Of a stretch of DNA of 64,000 nucleotides, positions 35,690 to 47,856 are shown piece by piece. This DNA is from Artemia franciscana. Lineage: Eukaryota > Arthropoda > Branchiopoda > Anostraca > Artemiidae. The position numbers were made by a program, and so were the translations under genes. The stretch is taken from contig NC_088867.1 in assembly GCF_032884065.1 (NCBI RefSeq), positions 50,651,317-50,715,316 of the forward strand, in the 5' to 3' direction. The notes beneath the pieces were generated by a model. That model was given only the letters and a program-made list of their open reading frames with translations, did no database searches and was not told the DNA's origin. Each line of letters begins with the position of its first letter. The stretch's first letter is position 1.

Positions 35690-37719
35690 TTGAATAACTG
35701 GGCCGTATTCACATCAGCCAGCCAGCGTTCAGCCAGGAAACACATAAGTCGCAAGAACTCCAGTCTCATTAAGCAGAGACTGCAAGCCTATATACTGATC
35801 TTCGCTCATTTCGGACAGGCCCAACATGACAAAAAACAAAACATAGGCTACTAATTCAACACAACAGCATAGCCCAGGCAGAAGCAGCTTACTAAGCCCA
35901 CCACAAAGCATTAGCAAGTTCAAACAGCTCAACAGTTGTAATTAATTATCAATCTACACCAAAAGACAGAAAATTGCAAATTATGAGCAATGTTCTTAGT
36001 GCTCTTCAGCCGAAAATATAGGAATAATAGGATTTTAGCCAAAATATAGGCATTTTATAGGAGTGCATTAAAATATAGGAATTTATTGGAATTTATAGGC
36101 GAGTCCGAACACTGAAGTTTCATCAAGTTTAGTCTTACCAATCAAAAGTTACGAGCCTGAGAAAATTTGTCTTATTTTAGAAAATAGGAGAAAACACCCC
36201 CTAAAAGTCATAGAATCATAACGAGAATCACACCATCGCATTTGGCGTATCAGAGAACCCTATAGCAAAATTTTCAAGCTCCTATCTACAAAAATGTCGA
36301 ATTTCGTATTTTTTACCAGAAGACAAATCACGGGTGCGTGTTTATTTGTTTGTTTGTTTTTTTTTTTTTTTTTTTTCAGGGGTCATCGTATCGACCAAGT
36401 GGTCCTAAAATTTCGCAAGAAGGCTCATTCTAACGGAAATGAAAAGTTCTAGTGCCCTTTTTAAGTGACCAAAAAATTGGAGGGCACCTAGGCCCCCTCC
36501 CACGCTCATTTTTCTCCAAAGTCAACGGATCAAAATTTTGAGATTGCCATTTTTTTCCGCATAGTGAAAAATCATTATAACTATGTCTTTGGGAATGATT
36601 TACTCCCCCACAGTCCCTGGGGGAGGGGCTGCAAGTTACAAACTTCGACCAGTGTTTACATATAATAATAGTAATTGGGAAGCGTACAGACGTTTTCAGG
36701 GGATTTTTTTTGGTTTTGGGGGTGGGGTTGAGGGGAGGGGGCTATGTGGGAGGATCTTTCCTTGGAGAAATATGTTATGCGGGAACAGAAATTCAATGAA
36801 AAGGGCGCAGGATTTTCTAAAATTACTATATAAAAAACAATGAAAAAATAAACATGGAAAAGTTTTTTCAATTGAAAGTAAGGAGTAACATTGAAACTTA
36901 AAACGAACAGAGATTATTACGCATATGAGGGGTTCTAAAAATACTTTAGCATAAAGAGCGAGGTATTTAGGACGAGGTAAATACCTCGCTCTTTATACTA
37001 TAGTATTTTTAGTAATTTCAACTATTTATTCTACGGCCTTTCTGATTCAGGGGTCATTCTTAAAGAATTGGGACAAAACTTACGATTTAGTGTAAAGAGC
37101 GAGGTATTAGCGAGGGTACAAATCCCCTCATATACATAATAAAAATTTAAGAATATAAAAGTTTGTTACCTAAGTTAATTCTTAAGTTAAGTATATTTTT
37201 TACTAATAAAAAAATTCGTTAAAAATTAAAATTTATAGTTACCTTTTTATGTAACCGAAAAATTGCATGGCAACTAGGCCTCCTTCCCCATCCCCTATTT
37301 CTCAAAATCGTCTGATCAAAACTAAGAGAAAGCCATTTAGCCAAAAAAAGGAATTAATATGCAAATTTCATTTTAATAATTTATATGTGGAGAGCCAAAA
37401 TCAAACATGCATTAATTCAAAAACGTTCAGAAATTACATAAAAAAAATAGTTTTTTTATCTGAAAGTAAGGAGCGACATTAAAACTTAAAACGAACAGAA
37501 ATTACTCCGTATATAAAATGGGTTGTCCCCTCCGCAGTCCCTCGCTCTTTACGCTAAAGTTTGACTCTTTGCCACAATTCTGCTTTTTAAAACAATTAAA
37601 AGTTTTAGCGTAATTAGCGAGGGATTGCGGAGGGGACAACCCATTTCATATACGGAGTAATTTCTGTTCGTTTTAAGTTTTAATGTCACTCCTTACTTTC
37701 AGATAAAAAAACTAGTTTT

Positions 37720-38545
37720 TTTATGTGGGAGAATCAAACTTTGTAGAACGAAATGAAATGAAAATCTAGTGCCCTCTTTGTGCTTTTCAGCTTCCAGAGC
37801 CAGTCCTAACTCTCTAGAGAAAAGTTTAAGGAAGGCAGCATAAATTTTAGTAATCGCGATCCTTACCAGAAAAAGATCGCAGCGTTCATAAAAAAAAAGA
37901 AAAAAGAAAGAAAAATGAGAGCTAATTCCCATTTCATGGTGTCAGGCAAGGCTGTATCCGTGGTCGGGTAACGGGTTTGACCCCCCCCCCCCCTGAATGT
38001 TTTTTTTGAATCGTAAAAAAGTAACAAAGATGCATAAAAATTTTTTTTTAATGCGTTTAAGTTTTTTGTACCCCTCCCCCGAACAAACCTCCTTCCCCCC
38101 AGAACAGAAATTCTATATGGTCTTTATTTAAGGCTCTAAATACGATCCGATTTTTCTGAGAGGATGACCCAAATATCTTGTCATAAGAACACCTACAGGG
38201 AAAAAATTACACGGAAGGGGGTTTCCAGAGTGATCGAGAAACCGATTACAAATAAGTCTTTTGCAAATAAAAGTATGCTAAGGATAATTTTTCAGGCTTG
38301 AGAGGGCTTCTGTAGGACTTCGGCCCTTCCAATTCTACATGTAGATATACCTCCGAGGGCTTCTGAGTAGTAGGAAACATGGAATTGGGTGAAATCAGAA
38401 CTTCTTTACTAAGCCAGGAAGAATAGGGTGCATAGACAAGAGTTGGACTCAAGATGAATAAGGAAGTGGTACGTCTTGCTCATAAGGTATTAATAAAAGA
38501 ATGCTACTTGCTCATTTAGCGAATAAAAATACCAAGTTATCAGTT
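37720..38545 (+). repeat. Copy B of the block at 11040-12050
   Basis: Collinear with copy A, ending in the first 15 or so codons of the LINE endonuclease fossil (RMLLAHLANKNTKLSV) before the sequences part. No gene of its own. Confidence 0.75.
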
Positions 38546-38940
38546 CATATGTTTTGGTGCGGATCACCGCATCAAAGCGAATATTTGGCTTGTTTGAGAG
38601 ATTAGCTAAGTCTAGGCTATTGAAAAGTAATATTGAAAAAGCTTATTTAGTTTTGAAAAGTTGAAGCCATCTGTATATCTGTCTATCTATTATCTATCGA
38701 TCTATATACCTTTATATAAATAATTTTATCTTAATGAATTACAGATATAAAATAATGATAATAATTTATTGTTACCCTCTATATATAACAAAAATACACT
38801 AAAGAGGAGTATAAGAAAAGGAAAAACAGAAAGGACACAGACGAAATACTTATTCAGCATGAGTCAAACACTTTAATATTTCCCAACTAGTGACGCTAGA
38901 TACCCAGAACAGGAATTGGTTATAGGGCTTTTCAAAACCT

Positions 38941-40071
38941 TTAACACTTCTCAAGGACTAGAAAAGTCATTTTTTCTACAAAATATGGATCTATGGTATC
39001 AAAATCGTTAAAATCAACCTCTTTAACTTCCGAATCGTTACAGCGATACCAGCCACCTCTAGGTGTCCTTCGATATACAATATAATGACCAACATCGAAT
39101 GAATTCAAGTGTACTGCAATAGCAATAGCTTTATAATTGACTGATGATAACAAGAGGTCATGGTAACAGCTATCCTTAGCGCTGTTATCATTTGCAACTT
39201 TCAAATTGATTCTATCAAAATCAAAATGTACAATACTGGCATTATTTTTCACACCAGATAAATTTCTATTCAAAGCCACAGCAAGAAAGGGACTGGTTTG
39301 GGTAAATACTATTTGAGAAGTCAGCTCATGTCCATTTGGGCAATTTCTGTCAAGATAGGGATTAAGAACCCTAATCCAAGGAATCTGACGCCAAGACTCA
39401 ACGTATTCTGGAACTGTTAAGTTAAGAAGTTTCCTACAAGTCTGATCATCTTCAATTTCACTCCATTTGCAGATGTCACATACCAAATATTTTCGGTTTT
39501 CAAAATGAAAAATTTCAGTAAGCGGACTCCGATATGTCAATGGGTTGGCACTGATCTGCCTGTTTTCATTATCAACACAATCAAACAAAGTTTCCCAAAA
39601 TTTAGTCATGCACTGACGGACTGAATCTGCAAAACCATACTCAGACGGAAATAATTTTCTAAGCTGTTTCGTTGATTCCGTTTTCTCAAGAGATGAAAAT
39701 GCAAGTTCTTCTAATTCGTCGGAAATGGGGCCTCGTATTTTGGGAAGAACTTTGAAAAAATTAACATGCAAGCTAAAGAGACACTGAACAGCTGAGTTTG
39801 CATAGCACGAGACCTCATCACAGTTATCAAATCCTTTTGGCTTTCCAGGCACATAAAAGAAGGGTAAATCCCTCTTGGCCATGCGGATATTCTGGTATTC
39901 AAGTCCTTTCTTTTCAGCACCAGTTTCAGATAAAGCCTTTAAAGCGTTACATTTTTCCTTTTTTGAATCTGAACTAAAAAAAGGCTCTTCCTTAGCCGTC
40001 CACCATTTAATCGTCCACCATAATACTCCAGCATATACTACAGGAACAGTATATTTAACAAATGAACGCAT
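38941..40071 (-). CDS. USP-like ubiquitin peptidase (peptidase C19), intronless, membrane-anchored
   Basis: A single open frame of 376 codons. Residues 5-25 are hydrophobic (YTVPVVYAGVLWW), a likely N-terminal membrane anchor like that of USP30. The Cys box is at 80-99: GFDN...SCYANSAVQCLF, with Cys89 the candidate nucleophile. Zinc-ribbon-like C198-x2-C201 and C244-x3-H248 fall in the fingers region. The His box GHYIVYRR has catalytic His329, and WYRCND holds the third residue at 345/346. USPs cleave ubiquitin from lysines. Oddities: the canonical GNTC before the nucleophile is replaced by DEVSC with one extra residue, the usual QDA.EF box is not recognisable, and the protein is short for a USP. 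TGACGTCA sites lie upstream. A truncated paralogue is at 13212-14045. It could be a divergent host DUB, a retrocopy or transposon cargo; activity is unproven. Confidence 0.8.
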   Translation of the reverse strand: MRSFVKYTVPVVYAGVLWWTIKWWTAKEEPFFSSDSKKEKCNALKALSETGAEKKGLEYQNIRMAKRDLPFFYVPGKPKGFDNCDEVSCYANSAVQCLFSLHVNFFKVLPKIRGPISDELEELAFSSLEKTESTKQLRKLFPSEYGFADSVRQCMTKFWETLFDCVDNENRQISANPLTYRSPLTEIFHFENRKYLVCDICKWSEIEDDQTCRKLLNLTVPEYVESWRQIPWIRVLNPYLDRNCPNGHELTSQIVFTQTSPFLAVALNRNLSGVKNNASIVHFDFDRINLKVANDNSAKDSCYHDLLLSSVNYKAIAIAVHLNSFDVGHYIVYRRTPRGGWYRCNDSEVKEVDFNDFDTIDPYFVEKMTFLVLEKC

Positions 40072-40133
40072 TGTTCTATTGACTAACCAATACTGAACAA
40101 ATTCAATCAGTGCAGCTAGTTTTATTCACTGGA

Positions 40134-40258
40134 TGACGTCACGATAAATTACAATATGCATTTTGTTCAAATGACGTCATCAATCATGTATTTGGGCATT
40201 CGGCTGAAGTGAGATCATAATTAATGGTGTATTTGGGCATTCTGCTGGAATGACGTCA
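40134..40258. promoter_or_regulatory. CRE-like TGACGTCA array upstream of the intact USP-like gene
   Basis: Perfect TGACGTCA at 40134-40141, 40172-40179 and 40251-40258, with a degenerate TGAGATCA at 40210-40217. Spacings are 38, 38 and 41 bp. It lies 60-190 bp 5' of the ATG on the gene's strand. The paralogous promoter keeps two perfect sites. The array fits CREB/ATF-type binding; function is inferred. Confidence 0.55.
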
Positions 40259-41049
40259 TGAAAACATTCTGCGGAGGATAAATAACGTTGCGAACAAGTA
40301 TTTCAAGGGTTGTCATTCATTTTTTTTTTTTTAATCTTCTTTGATCCTACCTTTAGACTATTTCTCTCCCACCAGCACTCAAATTTATAGTTGTTTTAAA
40401 AATAATGACACTTACATTTGCTTTAAAAAGAGGTATTTTGGAGTTTTCACAGAAATATAAAATTTAACAAAATGAGATGTCACTAATTTCTTTCGGTAAG
40501 TTTACTGCCAAAAAAAAATTGGGAAGAAATGGACAGCATAGCACAAGAAATTGGGCCATCATATTCCACGGTTAGAAAGTGTGCGTCTAATATGGTCTCT
40601 GTAATCCACATTACCCAAATAGTACCAGATGAAAATTTTGAAATGGCCAATTTGCTCAGAATAGTAGAGGTTTAACAGGTATGCCTCCGGGGTCAACATC
40701 AACCCTACAGTCCGAGAAAATTCCCTCAAATGACACAAATTACTCATTGTAAACGTAAAATGTTTCGTAGAAAATGCAGACATGTTTGATCATGGTAGTC
40801 CGATCACTTTGGAACTCTTAGGAATCGTTCCTTAGGCTAAGATTTTGTTCAGGGTTCCCCAAATGTATATTGCTGAAACAACTCTGGAACCTGAGTACAA
40901 AAAAAGTGTTCAAACTACTTCCTCTGCAACATTTAGGGATAGGCTTGAGATCGAATTCAGAATTTTAGGTAAAAGGCAAGAAGGCTTAGAATGCTATTTT
41001 GGGGAGGGCTTTAAAAATTGTTGTTTCTGATCAGCATATGTCCCAGAGA
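40259..41049. other. Non-coding copy of 14200-14960
   Basis: Collinear with copy A; short ORFs are not conserved. No gene seen. It includes one R1-like module with 'TGAAAATTTTGAAATGGCCA'. Confidence 0.6.
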
Positions 41050-42645
41050 CATCTATGATCTGTCTCTGGCGAAAAAATACAAAATTCCACATTTTTGTAG
41101 ATAGGAGCTTGAAACTTCAACAGTAGGGTTCCCTGATACACTGAATCTGGTGAAGTGATTTTCGTTAAGAAACTATGACTTTAGGATGTTGCCCCTATTT
41201 TCTTAAATTAAATTAAAAAAACAAAAAACTTGTTTTTTTTTTATTTAATTTCTGAACGTTTTTGAATCAATGCATGTTTTGATTTTGGCTCTCCGCAGAT
41301 GAATAATTAAAACGAAATTTGCATTTTTTTTTTTTTTTGGCTAAATGGCTTTCTCATAGTTTTGATCGAATGATTTTGAGAAAAAAGGAGTGGGGGCCTA
41401 ATTGCCCTCCGATTTTTCGGTTATTTAAAAAGGCAACTAGAACTTTTAATTTTTTACGAATATTTTTATTAGTAAAAGATATACGTAACTTATAAATTAG
41501 CTTACGTAAAGAACTTCTGTATTCTCATTTTTTTATTACGCATATGAGGGGGTTCACCCACTCGTTAGTACCTCGCTCTTTACACTAAAGCTTAAATGTT
41601 GTCCCAATTTCTTAAAAATGACCCCTGAATCACAAAAGCCGTAGAATAAATAGTTGAAATTACTAAAAAAAAATTAGCATAAAGAGCGAGGCATTAGGAG
41701 GAGGTGAGCCCATCATATGCGTAATAATTTCTGTTCGTTTTAAGTTTTAATTCTGCTCCTTACTTTCAGTTGAAAAAACTTTTTTATATTTATTTTTCCA
41801 TTGTTTTTTTTTTTTAATAATGCTAGAAAATCCTGCGTTCCCTTCATGGAAAATTTCTTCCTGCATGATAAATTCCTCCAAGGAAAGTTCCCCCACATAT
41901 TCCCCTCTTCTCACCCCCCCCCCTCAACCAAAATAATTAGCGTGGGAGGAGGCCTAGGTGCTCTCTAATCTTTTTGGTCACTTAAAAATGGCACTAGAAC
42001 TTTTCATTTCCGTTAGAATGAGTCCTGTTGCGAGATTCTAGGACTACTGGGTCGATACAATCACCCCTGGGGAAAAAAAAAACAAACAAACAAATAAACA
42101 CGCATCCGTGATCTGCCTTCTGGCAAAAAAATGAAAAATTCCACATTTTTTTAGATAGGAGCTTGAAACTTCTACAATAGGGTTCTCTCATACGCTGAAT
42201 CTGATGGTGTGATTTTCGTTAAGATTATATTACTTTTAGGGGTTGTTTCCCCCTATTTTCTAAAATGAGGCAAATTTTCTCAGGCTCGTAACTTTTGATG
42301 GGTAAGGCTAAACTTTTGACTTAAAAGATTTATACTTTTTGATGTAGCTATTAGTATCAAAACTCGATTTTTTTAGAATTTTGGTTACTATTGAGCCGGG
42401 TTGCTCCTTACTACAGTTCGTTACCACAAACTGTTTGATAAGACAAATTTTCCCAGGCTCCTAACTTTTTATGGGTAAAACTAATCTTGATAAAACTTGC
42501 ATATTTAAAATTTTAAAATTAGCATAAAAATGCGATTCTTTCGATATAACTATTGGTGTCAAAATTCCATTTGTTAGAGCTTTGGTTACTATTGAGCTGG
42601 GTTGCTCCTTACTACTGTTCATTACCCCAAATTGTTTGATCAAAA
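41050..42645 (-). repeat. R1 sequence in reverse orientation, with two head ends
   Basis: 41050-41215 is a partial head module. 41216-42440 is a reversed R1 unit without its terminal palindrome, closing with CAGTTCGTTACCACAAACTG. 42441-42645 is a second partial head ending in CTGTTCATTACCCC. Mid-unit inverted blocks occur at 41540-41600 and 41690-41735. Confidence 0.8.
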
Positions 42646-43700
42646 GCATTGACAATAAACAAAAATTTCAAATTTTGGTACAGTAACATGTTATGTCAAG
42701 AGATAATTTTATTCAATATAATTATCAGCCATTCTAAGCAAAATAGCTATTATACAGTTTTTATTTGATGACATGAAGAATTCCAGTGGTGCTTAAGGGC
42801 AAAAAACAACATGGGAGGGGGCTGATTGCCCTTCAGTCGTTTTTAATCTTTGAAAAAGTCAACAGACCTATCAATTTCTAATCCTGAGTCCCTTCTAAGC
42901 AACCAACCACGTTCCTGGGTCTTTCTTTGCACCTGGAAACACTCATGAGACCAGGTCAAGATCTCTGGATATCCATTTTACTTAAATAATATGAATGTTT
43001 AACATTAATGCCTCTGGATATAATATCCAGCTTTTTTTAACAATAGGTTCTCACCCCCAAGCTCAAGAACTTATGAATGGAAATTACAATTTGCTCAGAA
43101 ATAAAATTTTTGGGCCCAATTTTTCAGCTAAACCAATATCTATTATACTTTTTTACACTGGGGTCCCCTTGGCCAACAACTTTAGGATATAAGTTTCAAG
43201 GTAATCAGAAAAAATATCTGGGCCTTTTTTGTGATATATTAGCCAATGGAAGGGATGCCTGAAAATCTGAAGCAAAATAGATTGCCAATATTTTCCGACC
43301 CTTTTTCAACTATTAACTTTATCTGTTAACAATGGGCAATTTGCATAGCATACTCTAGGCACCTTGCCTCTGGGACTGATTGGATCATATCATCCCAATA
43401 GGCATGCATATATATTATATGCTTCAAACTATTTATAAGAAAATGGCAATCTTGCAAATCTTGATGTGGTACCAGGGGGTTTTCCAGTGGGAGGCATAAG
43501 CCCCCGACAAATGAGCAATTTTTTTTAATACTCTTGAAATTTATGTTTGGGCCAAGGTAACCTCAAAGAAATCGAAAAAAAAATTACACTAAAAAGGACC
43601 AAAACACTTTAAATCCCAAATCACTTGAAGCCCATTTCTGTAGTTTCTTGTGCAAAGAAAGCCCTAATACGTAAAAATAAATAGGTTGGGATCAAAAATA
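42646..43700. other. Non-coding, degenerate periodic sequence
   Basis: No gene seen. It shares motifs such as 'GTTTCAAGGTAATCAGAAAAAATAT' and 'GGGGTCCCCTTGGCCAA' with the 17.5-19.5 and 43.7-45.8 kb blocks, so it belongs to the same decayed family. Confidence 0.4.
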
Positions 43701-46700
43701 GAACTAAAAAAGGACTAAAAACTGCTTTTAGGCAGCTTCAAAATATACATCATAAAGTCCAGGGTCGATCCTTGGGACCCTGATACAAAGATAAATATTG
43801 AAAAAAGAGACAAAGGCTAAAAAAAAAATTGTTTTAAAATGGCATGTAGCTTGCATATGCAATTTCTTAGGTGAAGGGAACCCTAATGAAGAAAAAATTA
43901 GGTCGGGGACATTATTCCCCAAAATAGGCCAAGCTTTTTCCCCATAGCTTGGAATAAAAATTCCAAGCTAGGTTAAAAACTATTTCTTTCCAAACAATAT
44001 GAAGCTTACACCTACGGAAGGTCCTCGGACAAGAGGACCATATTGTATAGCAAAAAGATCAATTGCGGGTGAGGGGGATGGGTTGTTCAACATAGGGCCT
44101 AAGAGCTTCATTTTTCAATCACCTCCAAGGCCAACACAGCTACACAAGCTCTTACTCTACCCCAATCTATTCAAAGCTTGATTCTTTGCACCTTCCCCCC
44201 CCCCAAAAAAAATGCAAGTTCCATTAAATTGTTCCTTATGAACTCTTCTCATCCCATTTTGGACCAACTGTTTGGCCCTAGATGGGTGGTCAGAAAGAAA
44301 AATCTATGACAGTCTGTCATTCTTCTTCTGCAAAGGATATTCCATTTTAACCTTCCCGTCATTATAGCCTTAGATGGGATAGAACCACATTTTTTTTAAC
44401 AGTTGCCATTTGTTATAGGTTAAGTCAAATAATTAACCAAACCTATCCATGGATCATTTCTCTGGAAAACATGGAACAAATCCTCCTCTGTCTTCTAAAG
44501 TGCCCATGTTTCAAAATCATGCCGAATCATTGTCACCACTTTAGGTTTCCAATGCTATAGTCTAGGTTCTTAGGATTATCTTTCCATTCTTCCAAACTTT
44601 TTTTTCTGAGACAAAACAAACTCAGTCTTGGCTATCAAACCAAAAAAGATGTATCTTTTCTGGTAGCCCTACCAGTTTTAGGGGTCCTCACTCCCTATCA
44701 ATTTTTTTTTAGAAAAAAAGTTGTGCTATCTTTTGGGCCCATTCGGTCTTTTTAAATTAGATCCCCTTGGTCAAAGAATGCATGGCTTTAATTGTCAAAC
44801 TGATCAGAAGCAACACAGCTTTGGGTCCATTACTGGTCCCCTTTTAGACCTCTCCCCCCAATCTACCCTCTAAACAAAGATACATTTTCCCTTTAAACCA
44901 GGTATGAACCCTTAAAGTTTGAAGCAAATCAGAAATAAAAATGTTTCAGGGCCCATTTTTGGACACATTTGGGATACTCTTGGCTCAAGGATGTTCAATT
45001 GCTTCAGTCCCATAGGAAAAAAAATAATGCTACCAGTTCTTAAAGGGTTGTTACTTCAACCTATTTGTTGCATCACTTGGCCCATGAGTTTATGGGTGTA
45101 AGTCTCAGGCTTTTTGGATTTTTTTCATCCTATTAGAAGGAGACAATATCTTTCTTCCTCAATTTTTACAAAGGGTTCCCCTTGCCCAGGGATTTATGCT
45201 GGCAAGTTTCAAAATAATCAGGGACAAAGAAGGCCCATTTCTCGATCCCATAACTACCTTCTTGCTATAAAAAAAAAATATATTTTTTCCCTTTAGTCCA
45301 GGTAACAATCTTTTAGAGCTTAAAGCCAAATGAAAAAAAAATTTACTGGATCATTTTCAGGCCCAAATTTTGGGTCATACATGCCTCAATTAGAAAAGAT
45401 TTCTTTTCTGGTCCAATTTTGGGGGGCATATAGGTCTTTATGGTCTAAAGACTTAGGGATATCAGTTTAAAGCTGATCAGAAAAATACTTGTCCATTTTT
45501 GGACCCTATGCCTCTAAGTTAGATTATTCCTGTATGTTAGGAATCTTGTGTCATATGGAATGAAAGTTTTAAGTTTCAACTCATTCAGAAAAAAAAGTTT
45601 ATTGGTCATTCTCAGGTGTCATTTTGAAAATTTTTTTCTGTATTGACTCCCTTAGTCCAAGAGGTATGAACACAAGATCTAAGCCAACTGAAAAAAAAAG
45701 TACTTTGGGGTTTAATATCCCCACAAGCAAATTTATACAATAAGTTCCTCTTATCCCAAGGGCTTAACAGATGTCAGGCTTAAACTGATCAAGAATAAAA
45801 AGTTTTTTCAAACATTTTCAGATCCCCTAACACTCCCCATAAACAAAAAAAAATATGCTTTTTACTAAGGCCAGAGAATTGCTCTTTGAAGTTTCAATCC
45901 AATTGGAAACCCATGATCAGAGGTTTGCCCCCTTCTTACCACAATATCTATCTCTAAACAACTGGGAACTTGCCCAATTTACAGCCCACAGCCTGTCACG
46001 GGAGCTGCAAGAAGGATCATGCTATCCCTGGGGATCACATTCATTGCAGCTTTCAACATTTCATAAAATAATAGCTACCATTAAATTTTCATCCAATACT
46101 ATGAGAAGGAGTTATAAAAAGGCAAGTAGCAGAAAAGGGCATGGGAGGGCAACTAGTTTCCTCCAATCATTTTTGACTCTAAAAAGTTCAATAGAACCTT
46201 GTACTTCCAATCAAACAACTCCCCTCAAAATTGGAGGAAAAACTGCTAAATTCCCAATATTCTTAGACTATTTGCCTGAGCATCACCTTCTCTTTTCAAC
46301 ATTTTTATTAACTTTTAATAAGCCAAATGTAAAACGTACCTCCTTTTTTATGAGTCAACTACAAAAGAGACTAAGCAACTAATTATGGAAATCATTCCCT
46401 AGTATATAAAAAAAATCTATGCCATAATAGAACTTGGGAATCTCTGTCTTCTTAATTTTTACTTGCTTCATTTTCTATTTGCACTGTGACAATGTTCATT
46501 TTGAGTTTGGCTTTGCTTCTATTGTTTGCAAGACCTTGTGACATGAGATTCCATTTTATATTCTTATTCATTAGGGATCATCTTATTCATTTTCTTCTTT
46601 TATTGTATTTCAATTATCATCAGATATGTATACTGGAGCTTTTAAAAATATGTTTCCAAGAAACCTAAAGTGTTTACAGCTTTATAACATGTTCAAATTA

Positions 46701-47856
46701 TTAAGTGTTTTTCTTAATTTGCCCTCTTTGCATATTCAAAAGAAATCTTACATGGGTGTTTGACTGCAGGCTAACCTATCCAAGGTTTAAGGGCCAATTA
46801 CCATATCTTTTAAGCAACAGAATAATATATTCTTTTTTAATAGTGATTCACTCAAAAGACCAATGGATTTGAAATACATTTAGACTTTGCATAAGAAACC
46901 TTGAAATTATGAAAAAAAAGATTGTTATTAGTTTTTTACTCTGAAATGTAGAGACAGATTACTGTTGATGGACATTTTTTGGCTTTATTTATGGTAGTGG
47001 GTCTAATCTTAAATGTTTTGCCCTTATACAACAAAATATATCCAAATTTGCCAAAGGTCAATTCCCATTTGAGGGGAGAATCTTTAAAAAGTCTTCTTGG
47101 GGCTTCTTGAGGCCTTTTTTTTATTTTAAGGGCTTATAAAATTGTATATAACATTTCATTGTACTAAAGTCAAATGGTACCACTCATTTTGTTTTATAAT
47201 GTTTCCTTCAGAAGAGCTGGTCTTATCTAGTGGTAACCATGTTTTTGGCTATTTTTAAAATAATATGTTCTTTGATAAATTCCAGTTTAGCTATTTTTTG
47301 CTATCTTGGAGAGGGGTCAGGTTAGAAAAATGAAAATTTCAGGGATGAGTTTACAGACTAAAGTATGTCTTGGGAAGGTAATCTGATGTAACTATCTCAA
47401 CTCCTTCTTTCTCTAGAGGGCCCTGACCTTTAAAGTCTTTGTGTTTTGAAAGTGAAACCTTGCACAAGAGATCTGCTGCTTAAATGAAGTAGAAGAAAAC
47501 TGATTTCAGCTTCACAACTTAGCACAATCCCCAATTACAAAGTTCTGAAGATACGCAAATATATTCCTAGTTTGAGAAATAAAAAACTTTGATATGGCTT
47601 ACAATTCTACTTAAGTAATAGGAATTGCATTTTTAAGAACTTGTACCAGACAAAAAGCAATTGGAAGCTGATAATTAAGGTAAACTGCTGTTTGTCAAGA
47701 TCTAATAGATATAGACCTTCCAATTATATAACTTTCTCAGCTTTAGAAATGAATAGCCTAGAATATTACCTTACCTTAAATTACCTTAAATCGCATTTGC
47801 CAGCGAGATAAGGTGGTAGATCCTCCTGTAGTTCTCGCTGGTTGTGAGTGATGTAA

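Larger units (their letters stand above)
34211..36114. mobile_element. hAT-like element (1.9 kb) nested in R1
   Basis: Ends CAGGGTTCGGAC and GTCCGAACACTG. AAGTTTCA follows the right end and also precedes GGGTTCGGAC on the left, giving an 8-bp target duplication if the terminal CA is counted as target. Uninterrupted R1 copies show the empty site ATAAGTTTCATCAAG. Both subterminal regions carry many ATATAGG motifs, typical of transposase-binding subterminal repeats. No transposase gene. The interior carries another element's 3' end (34364-35690). Confidence 0.85.
34075..37712 (+). repeat. R1 repeat unit interrupted by a hAT-like element
   Basis: The head hairpin is at 34078-34097, the unit resumes after the insertion at 36115, and the terminal palindrome lies at about 37445-37712. 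It is the copy B counterpart of the R1 unit at 9446-10483 and extends further 3' than that one. This is the left edge of duplication copy B. Confidence 0.85.

Noticed and set aside
45855-46382. 175-codon plus-strand ORF in copy B
   Set aside because: The matching region of copy A (about 19500-19990) has 1-2-bp indels that break the frame with no sign of constraint; non-coding.
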